From assembly GCA_902785855.1 (NCBI GenBank), contig CADAAJ010000004.1, forward strand, positions 1 through 51,434: 51,434 nt of DNA. The letters run 5' to 3'. Positions 1 through 10,200 of this stretch are shown one piece after another (the first letter of the stretch is position 1; each line of letters opens with the position of its first letter). The DNA is from an uncultured Methanobrevibacter sp. (GTDB lineage: Archaea; Methanobacteriota; Methanobacteria; Methanobacteriales; Methanobacteriaceae). Below the pieces are notes generated by a model. That model was not told the origin of the DNA, ran no database searches, and was given only the letters and a program-made list of their open reading frames with translations. The translations under genes and the position numbers were made by a program.

Positions 1-569
1 GTGGAGCTGTATTTTTACAGGATAATCATAATGTTACTTTTGAATTATGTAACTTTACTAATAACCGTGCATTAGGTACTGCAAACAATACTCATGATGC
101 ATCTAAACCACTTAGTAAAGCCTTATCTGGTCATGGTGGTGCTATTGCTTTTGATTCTGGTGCTACAGATGGTGTTATTAAAAATTGTTATTTTGATTCT
201 AATAATGCTTTAAATAATGGTGGTGCTATTAGTTTTGACTCTGATTCAGCAAATGGTGTTGTTCGTGATAGTTTATTTATAAATAATACTGCTAAACGTT
301 CTGGTGGAGCATTATACTGGGACGGATATAATGGTAGTGTTATTAATTCTAGATTTATTAATAATAGAGCTACTGGTGAATCTCTTCAATATGATATGAG
401 TTTAACAATGGGTAATCTCATTGTTTTATCTGATTTACCTTCTGTAACTCCAACTGCTTCCAATTTAAATAAATTGTATGTTTTAAATAAATCATCAACT
501 GATTCTGATTTTTGGTATCAGTCTTGGGTTGCTGTTAATGATGGTGGTTATAAATGGGTAAGAGATTAA
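1..569 (+). pseudogene. Adhesin-like protein, upstream fragment (frameshifted, partial at left edge)
   Basis: The frame is open from base 3 to the TAA at 567-569, about 188 residues, with no start inside the window. It encodes beta-helix repeats of the GGAI / F-x-x-N type (GGAVFLQDN, GGAISFDSDS, GGALYWDGY) rich in Asn-x-Ser/Thr sequons, as in adhesin-like proteins of Methanobrevibacter. The protein does not end naturally here. The same style of repeat continues without a break in the +1 frame, open from 562. Reading V-R, skipping one base and continuing I-K-I-N-G restores a single protein. I infer that this is the 5' part of the gene continuing to 14410, cut by a one-base insertion (or two-base loss) or by a sequence error. 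Confidence 0.8.
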
Positions 570-1290
570 GATTAATGGTAGTGCTTCTTCTCCTACTGAT
601 TGGGCTATTGATCAGTTCTTTGGTGGTGATGGTGGTTCAATCCTTTGGAGTGGAGATGTTGGATATGTTGAAAATTGTATTTTCATAGAGTCTAATTCTG
701 CTCGTCGTGGTGGAGGTGCTTATATGACTGGTAGTGATAATGTTACATATGCTAACTGTCAGTTTATTAATTGTACTTCTGGTACTAATGGTGGTGGAGT
801 TGATTGGTTAGCTGGTGCTAATTACGGTAAAATTTATAATTGTATATTTAATGAAACCAGAGCTGCACGTTCTGCTGGTGCAATTTACTATGACGGTTGG
901 TATGGTGAAATGGTTAATATAACTATTATCAATACCAGATCATGGGGAGGTTCATTATACCAAAGCCGTGATGGTCGTGTTAAGTATGCTGGTTGGGATT
1001 CAAGTCACTGGGATACTAATACTACTGGTGGTGACGCTGGTGCAATTATGATTACTGGAGACCATGAATATTTATACAATATTACATTCTTCAATGCAAC
1101 TGCTCAAGGCCGTGGTGGAGCTGTATTTTTACAGGACAATACAAATATTACATTTGATTCATGCAGATTCCTTGGTTGTGAAGCATTAGGTATTGCTAAT
1201 AATACATGGGATGATTATAAATCAGAATATGACCATAAAGGTTATAACTACAAACTCACAGGTCATGGTGGGGCTATTGCATTTGATATT
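3..1290 (+). repeat. Diverged 1.1-kb direct duplication inside the adhesin gene
   Basis: The first 22 bases of the window recur exactly at 1115-1136. The encoded pattern is also shared: GGAVFLQDN, then a Cys-x-F rung, A-L-G-x-A-N-N-T, a His/Lys-rich loop, then HGGAIAFD-x-GATD. The offset is 1114 bases, which is 371 codons plus one base. That extra base is what the frameshift near 560-569 predicts. Confidence 0.75.
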
Positions 1291-4200
1291 GGTGCAACTG
1301 ATGCTTTGATTAAAAATTCAGAGTTTATATATAACTATGCACGTCGTGATGGGGGTGCTATTAACATTGCACTAAATTCATTCAATGCAACAATTGAAAA
1401 TTGTAATTTCACAAACAACTCAGCTGGTGATGACGGTGGTGCAATTAACTGGGAAGGTAATTTAGGATTTGTTAAATATTCTAAATTCTACAATAATACT
1501 GCTGTTGCTTTTGCAGATCCAGTTACAGGAGCATCTTCATCAAGAGGAGGAACTGTATTTATTAAAGGTGATAACGTAACTATCGATGGTTCTTCAATTA
1601 ACATATCTACTGTTTTACATAATAAAGGTGATCTTGACAGAACTGATGGTGGAGCAATGGTTCCATATGTTGCTGGTGCAATAAGAGTAATTGGTAATTA
1701 TTCTTTAATTGATAACTGTAGTTTTATAAATTGTAATGCAACCAAAGATGGTGGAGCATTATATATTGAAGGTTTATACTGTAATTTATCCAATTCAACT
1801 TTCGATGATAACTTTGTTGGTGATGATGGTGGAGCAATATTTTGGCAAGGTGACTTAGGTACTATATATAATATTACATGTACTAATAACAGATGTGAAG
1901 ATTTAGGTTACTCCACACCAAACGGTGGTACTATTTCACTTGTTGGACATAATGTTACTATTGCAAAATCCAGTTTCAAACAAACTTATGCAAAAGTATC
2001 AGGTGGGGCTATATTCATCACAGGTAATTATATTAATATTACAGATACTTCCTTTGATAATTGTAGAGTATATAAAAATATTACATCAGTTCCTGGAAAA
2101 GCTTATGTAAATGGTGGAGGTGCACTATACTTATTTGGTGATTACACTTCTATTTTAAACTGTACTTTCCACAACTGTGAAGGAAGAGAAGGTGGAGCTG
2201 TTTATATTCAGGGTAATGATGTTAAAATAGATAAATCTTCAACTAACTTTACTAATGCGGTAACCGGTGGAGCAATTTACATTTATGGTATTAGAGCTAA
2301 TATTATAAATTCAACATTTGACCTTTCATATGCTTCCACATCAGGAGGAGCAATTTACTCAACTGGTTCATATTCAAATGTTATTGATTCAAACTTTACT
2401 GATAATCTTGCAGAATATGATGGTGGTGCTATCTACTGGCAAGGTACTTCTCAATTTGATAATTCAAAATTCAATGTTGTTGATGGTTGTACATTTGTAC
2501 GTAATACTGCTTACGCACTTTCTGGTTTAGATTCTACCAGAGGTGGAGGAGCTATTTTCTGGTCACAAAAAGGTTCCAATGGTGCTGTTAAAAACTCCAA
2601 ATTTATTAACAACTCTGTTCAAACAAACCATAAAGCAGATGGTGGAGCTATTTTATGGGACCAAAGTTTCCATGGAATAATTGACAACTGTATCTTTGAT
2701 GGAAATTATATCACCAGTATAATGATAAATAATAATAAATTATACATACAAGGTGGAGCTGTCTTTTTAAGAGCTGCAAACAATTATACTATTAGTAACT
2801 GTATATTTAAAAATTGTTGGTCTGATAAAGAAGGTGGAGCAATGTATTTATCCACCAGAAATCCTTCAGGTACTATGAATCCTATTGGAGTGTGGGTAAT
2901 TAATGTTACATTTATAAACAACACTGCTAAAGCTTTAGGTCCAGTATCTTCAGATAATACTATGGGTGGAGGAGCTGTTTTCGTAAAAGAATGTACTCGT
3001 GCTTACTTTGAAAATGTTACATTTATAAATAACACTGCAAATAATGGTGGTGCATTTAGTCTTTCTCCTCAAGAAGATACTATTGAGTTTAATAAATGTA
3101 CTTTCATAGGTAATAAAGCTGAAGATGATGGAGGAGCTATATGGGTTGGAAAATTCTCACTTAAGTTATATGATGCTGTCTTCTATGATAATGTTGCAGA
3201 TGGTAGAGGTGGTGCAATTTTCAACTTGGGTGGATTTTCATACAGTAATTTAACTTTCATAAATAACTCTGCTTATCAGGGTGGTGCAATATCATGGTTT
3301 AAAGATGGAGAAAAAATAATTCAACATCTTGTATTTATCAATAACACTGCTTATCAGGGTGGTGCAATGTATCTTCCATCTCTTACTAAATCTTCTACAA
3401 ATCGTATTCAAAATAATAATTTCACAAATAACTTTGCTTACTATGGTGGAGCTATTTATGCAGGTGTAACTAATGTATATATCTCCAATAACAATTTCAC
3501 AAAAAATAGTGCAGATTATGGTGGAGCTATTTATCAGCCGAATGCGATTTTCACTATTTCCATAACTAATTCTATTTTCAATGAAAATAATGCAATTTAT
3601 GGTGGTGCTCTTGATTTAGGAGCTACAAGTAATTCAGATGCAGCAAATAAAATTGTTCAATATTGTAACTTTACAAATAACAAAGCTGTCGATGGTGGAG
3701 CTATTTATGTAAACGGTTCTTATCAAAGAGTATTAAATTGTATATTTGATAAAAATAATGCATCTGGTAATGGTGGTTCTATTTATGTTGTTAAAAGTTT
3801 ATCTTCAACAACAATTCAGGATTCAACATTTACAAATTCATATGCACGTAATGGTGGAGCAATATATAAAGATAATTCTGCTACTGCAACTCTTATAATT
3901 AGAAATGATACATTCATAGATAATACTGCTGCTCGTAATGGTGGTGCTGTCTTATATATTATGGCTGGTGAAAAATACAGGGATTATAATGATTTTGATG
4001 AAAGAGCAACTGTTTCACCAACTACTATGAGAACTACATACTCAAAAATTGGAATTACTGATTCATTATTCAGAAATAATAATGATTATCAATTAATAAT
4101 TACAACTATTGCTCTTGCTGAATCTCCTACTATTGTAGTTTATTTAGCAAATCCTACTGATCAAGATCCGGAGTCCATTTATTTAATTGTAAATGTAACT

Positions 4201-7200
4201 AATTCAACTTCTCAGGTTGGAGCTCCAATTATTGTTAATAAAGATAATTATGATTTACATTACAATCCAACTAGTAAGATGGTATATGTATCTGTTGAAG
4301 ATTTAAGAATTAATGGAAATTATACTATATCTGTAGGATTTAGTGATGATGACTATATGTATAAGGAATTTTCAAAAAATGTAACTGCAAAAGGTATTGC
4401 AATGGGAGAATTCGAACTTCTCCAAAAAACTATTGAAGATGAACTTACAATCCAAAAAACAAATCCTTATGATTACTACATTATTACTTTAAGCAGGGAT
4501 TATACTTTTACTCGTGATTATTATAATAATAGATTAGATACTAAATGTATTAACCTTACAAATATTGACAGACCAATAATAATTGATGGTAACGGTAGTC
4601 TTATTAATGCAAAAGGATTTGCCAGAATATTTAACATTACTGCTTCAAATGTTACTTTAATTAACTTCAGATTAGCTTATGGAAATGCAAGTGGTAACTT
4701 CTCTGATGGTGTAAATATGGGGGGAGCAATATTCTGGGCAGGTAAATATGGTAGTCTTGTTGATTCCCAGTTATATAATAATTATGCTAATAGAGGTGGA
4801 GCAATTTATTATAACTCTTCAGCTATTAACTGTTTAATTAACGGTTCAACATTTTTAAATAACACTGCTGACAGTTTTGGTGGTGCTATTGATTGTAATG
4901 CTTCCAGATTAGGAATTTTCAACAATGAATTTAACTTTAACACTGCTAATGTTGGTGGTGGATTATGTAGAGAAATTAATGCAACATTAGGATATGGTTT
5001 TAACAATACTTTCAGATCAAACATTGCTTTAACCAACGGATCTGCTCTTGCATGGATACATGCAAAAAATATTTCCATTAATTCATATTATTTCTATGAT
5101 AATGTTGCTGGTACTAATGGTGGAGCAATTCACGCTAATGAGGGTAGTATAAATTGTGAAGTAAGAAACTGTGTCTTTGATAATAACTCTGTAAATGGTA
5201 CTGGTTTAGGTTATGGTGGTGCTATTGACTGGAATTCAAAAGAAGGTTTAGTTTTCAATTCTACATTCACCAGAAATCATGCATCCTATGGTGGAGCAAT
5301 GTATGTGGGTGGTGACTCTGAAAAAATTAATATTACTGAATCCACTTTCTCTGAAAACTATGCAACTCTTAAAGGAGGAGCTGTTGATATCCGTGTATCT
5401 TCTGTAATTATTAATGCATCTAATTTCTATTACAATAATGCTACTAATGGTGGAGCATTATATATTGGTGGGGAAGGACATATGAATTATGTATATTCCT
5501 CTATTTTTGTAGGAAATAGGGCAAATAAAGGTACTGGTGGAGCTATTGATTGGGTAGCATCTTCAGGTACTATTCTTGATTCAGATTTAACTGGTAACTG
5601 TGCTAATTATGGTGGAGGTATTTACTTCGGAGGACTTGCAGCACAAAGTATTGTCAGAAGATGTAATTTCACTGATAACCATGCTAAATACACTGGTGGT
5701 GCTATTGACTGTAATTCATCAAACTTGCTTTTATATGATTCAAGATTTGATTCTAATTACGCTCAATTTGGTGCTGCTTTATGCAGAGAAGTTAATGCTA
5801 TTGGTGGTAACGGTTCAAACAACCTTTTCATTAATAATCATGCATATATTTCAGGTGCAGCTCTTGGATGGATGGGTTCTGCTGATATTAAAATTATAAA
5901 CTACACTTTCATCAACAACTCTGCTGATGTTAGTGGTGGAGCAATTTATGCAAGCCCAACTAGCCACAACTGTTCAATTATTGATTCCTACTTTGAAAAT
6001 AACTTTGTAACAAATGAAACTCTTGGTGTTGATTCATTTACTTGGATTGCATGGGATGAAACTGTAATGGAATTCGCAGCAGATATTACATATAACGCTA
6101 CATTAGTTAATAAAACTATTATGGGCGAAACTGTAACTACCTATTACTATGCTTATGGTGATAATTATCGTGAAAAATTAGGCATTGGTGGTGCAATATA
6201 TGTTATTGGTGCTGATTCAAAAATTATCAACTCTGATTTCATTAAAAATTCTGCTAAACTAGGTGGAAGTATATATGTAGGTGCTAATAGTGGTAGTACT
6301 TTTGTTGAAGAATCAAAATTTGAATCTAACACTGCTTATGAAAACGGAGGAGCAATTTACTTATATGCTTCTGCGGTACATATTGATGATTCTGAATTTA
6401 TTGACAATTTAGCAATCGACGGTGCTGCTTTATATGTTGGAGGTATTGGTACAAGCAATCAAGTTCACTCTTCTATTTTCATAGGAAACAATGCAACCGG
6501 TTATGGTGCAGGTATTTACTGGAGAGCATCTGCAGGTGAAATCAAAGATTCTCAATTTGATAGTAATAATGCGTATGTTGGTGGAGCTATGTATTTAAAT
6601 GGTGTATCTGCTAATACAAATATTACAAATTCAACATTTAGATTTAACACTGCTATTAAAAATGGTGGTGCTATTGACAGTAATGCAGCAAACATTGGAA
6701 TTTATAACATTACATTTGAAGCAAATTATGCTGGTGAATATGGTGCAGCATTATGTAGAGAGTCAGGTTCTACAAGAGGTCATGGTCAAAATAATACATT
6801 CTTATACAATCATGCAGGAATTGCAGGTGCTGCTATTGCATGGTTAAATGTGAAAAATATGGCTATAGATCATTATTATTTCATAAACAACACTGCAGGT
6901 TATAGTGGTGGAGCAATTTATGTATCAAGAAACAGTGATAACTCTACAATTGATTTCAGTTACTTTGAAGGAAATGAAATTGCTAATAATTTAGAGGGTT
7001 ATGGTGGAGCTATGGCTATTCTTGGTAATGGTTCTAACATTAAAAACTCTGAATTCGTTAATAACTATGCATTTGAAGGTGGAGCAATATATACTGGTGT
7101 TACTTCAGGTAATATACATATCTTAAATGTAACATTTAAAGAGAATGAAGCAACAGCAAACGGTGGTGCAGTTGAAATTTTAGGATTAGCTGTTAGTTTA

Positions 7201-10200
7201 AATCACACTAATTTCACTTCAAACACTGCTGGAAAATCTGGTGGTGCTATCTTTGTTAACAGTACTGAAAACTCTAATGTAATTGACCGTTCAGTATTTA
7301 ACAATAATAAAGCTACTGAAGATGGTGGTGCTATTAACTGGTTCAGTTATCCTGGTGATGTATTATTCTCTAACTTCACAAACAACCAAGCAGAATATGG
7401 TGGAGCAATTCACTTAAGTGGTATTTCAAATAATGATAAAATAGCTAATGTTATCTTTATAAATAACACAGCTACTAAAAACGGTGGAGCTATTGACTGT
7501 AATGCTAGTTACATCTGTCTTAATAATACTCTATTTATAAATAATTATGCTGGTGAATTTGGTGCTGGTTTATGTAGAGAAGCTGGAGCGGCTAATGGTT
7601 TTGGTGAAAATAACACTTTCATTGATAATAAGGCTGGAATTTCAGGTGCTGCTCTTGCATGGTTAGGTGTAAATGGAATTGATATTCATAATTATACATT
7701 TATTAACAACACTGCATCTAAAAGTGGTGGAGGAATATATGTACGTTCAGATAGTGCTAACTGTAAAGTAAGTAACTGTAAGTTTGATAACAATTATGTA
7801 ACTGATATTAGGGACAGTCATGGTGGAGCTATTGATTGGCATGGTACTAGGGGACATATATTCAATACTACATTTGAAAATTCATTTGCTTTAAATGGTG
7901 GTTCAATATATGTGGCTCCTGAATCTAATATGATGAATATTACTGAAAGCAGATTTATTGCTTCCCGTGCTTTAAGTGAAGGAGGTTCAATTGATTTATA
8001 TGGTGATAATGTATACATTATTAAAACAAACTTCTCATATTCAGTTTCATCTTTAAATGGTGGAGCAATTTCAGCTCATAATAGTAATAATGCAATCATT
8101 GATGGTTGTTTATTTGAATTTAATGTAGGTGCAGGTTTCATTGATGAAGCAAATACTGCTTCAGGTGAAGGTGGAGCAATATTCTGGGAAAATGCTAATA
8201 ATGTTACTATATCTAATACAAAAGTATTTGACACAGAATCTCACGCAAACGGTGCAGTTTCATTAATTAACTGTAACAATTCCAAATTGTATAAAGTACA
8301 TTTTAAAGGTGAAATTACTATAAGAAACGGTGGATCTGTTTCATGGGTTAATTCAAATAATATAACTATTGATTCCTGTGACTTTTTAGATACTGCAGCA
8401 TCATACAACGGTGGTTCTATATTCTTAAATAATACTGATAAAGCTGTTGTTAAAAATTCATACTTTAACAATACTTCTGCTTTATGGGGTAATGGAGGAG
8501 GAATTTATGTCGATGGTAATGCTACATTTGACAATAACACTCTCTGCCAATATGAAGCATTTGATGATTATGCTGGAGGAATCTTTGTTGCAGGTGGAAA
8601 CTCAACAATTATCAATTCAACATTCATTGGTCCTGATGCGGTATGGGTTGGTGAACATGGAGAAGCACATCTGGCTGAAAATTATATTACTGGTGCTTAT
8701 CCAAATAAAGATGTAAAATATCTAGAAGAACCGTATAATTCAAGATATAACAAATATGATTATGCAATATGGAATGACGGTAAATTATACCTCAATAAAA
8801 ATACTTTTGACTACATTGTATTTAATAATGGTACAATTACATCTCCAACTACACTTTGGATTTTAGATAATATTACTATAAACGAAACTTGGAATACTAC
8901 ATATAATTTCTGGGCTAACATTACAGATGATAATGACAATACTATCATATCTGTCTGTACTTTGGATACCTGGAATGATAATTCAATTGATGGGGATAAA
9001 CATTACGCAATGCCATATAACTTCTTACAAGTTCCATTGGCATATCAAGGTAAATTCCAAATTATGGCTAATGATTCAGGTTTAATTAATCCTACAATTT
9101 ATTATGGTACAATTAATGTTAAATTACCTACAGTATTAACAATAAACTATACTAATACTCAACAAGAACAAATTCCAATTGTAGTAAAATTATCTGTTCC
9201 TGTTGAAAGTAATTATACATTCTCATGGGATAAATTAAAAATAAAAATTAATGGAGTATCATTTGATTCATTTAAATACACCAGAAATATTGTTAACTCA
9301 ACAATTGGTGGTATTCACTGGTATGAAATTTATGTTAACTTTACTGAATTCCACATGCCTGTTGGAACATATACTATAACTGCTGATTATGAAGGTGATG
9401 ATTATCACTGGGATGCTTATGATTCAAAAGAGTTTGCTCTCTTTTCACATTCAATATGGATTAAAGTACATGCAAATGACATATTATATGGAGGCACACT
9501 CCTTGTAAATGTAACTTCAAATGCATTTAATACTGTAAATGGTAGAATAACTATTAGGGTAGATGGTAAAATAGTAAGTGTTCCATTAAAACTTGATAAT
9601 GAAACAGGATCATATCTTTATGTATTGCCAAATACTGATTATCCTGAATTATTAGAACCTGGTGAACATATGGTTTCTGTAATTTTCCAAAATGGTACCT
9701 ATTATGAGACTACTTCTAATGAATCGTCATTTAGAGTTTATTCATTAAATACTACTGTTAATGCAACAACAACAAACTTTACCTATGGTGAAAATTTAAA
9801 AATCAATGTTACTGTAGAGAAAAATGCAACAGGTTATATTGCAATTAGAATTGATGGTGTAATTTTCACAGCACCAATTAACAATGGTACTGCTTACTTT
9901 GATATTAGAAGTGTAACTGTAGGAAATTACACTATTCCAGTTATATATTATCCAGATAATAATCATTATAATAGAAATTCAACTAATATTTCATTCGTTG
10001 TGAGTGCTACTGGTAATTATAATATGACTATAATTTCCAATAACCTTACATATGGTCAAAATGCTACTGTCTGTGTTTTAATGCCTGAAGGTGCTAGTGG
10101 AAATGTAACTGTATACATAGATGGAAAATTAAATAAAACTTTACCTTTAGACTCAGATTATGTTGCATTATGGGAAAATATTTTAATTGATGCAGGTTTA

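Noticed and set aside
540-580. Programmed ribosomal frameshift in the adhesin
   Set aside because: No slippery heptamer or downstream pseudoknot is evident at either site; mutation or sequence error is simpler.
724-8600. CRISPR-like or satellite repeat array from the regular GGTGGAGCTATT-type motif
   Set aside because: The motif recurs in frame at variable spacing and encodes beta-helix rungs; there are no constant-length repeats with unique spacers.
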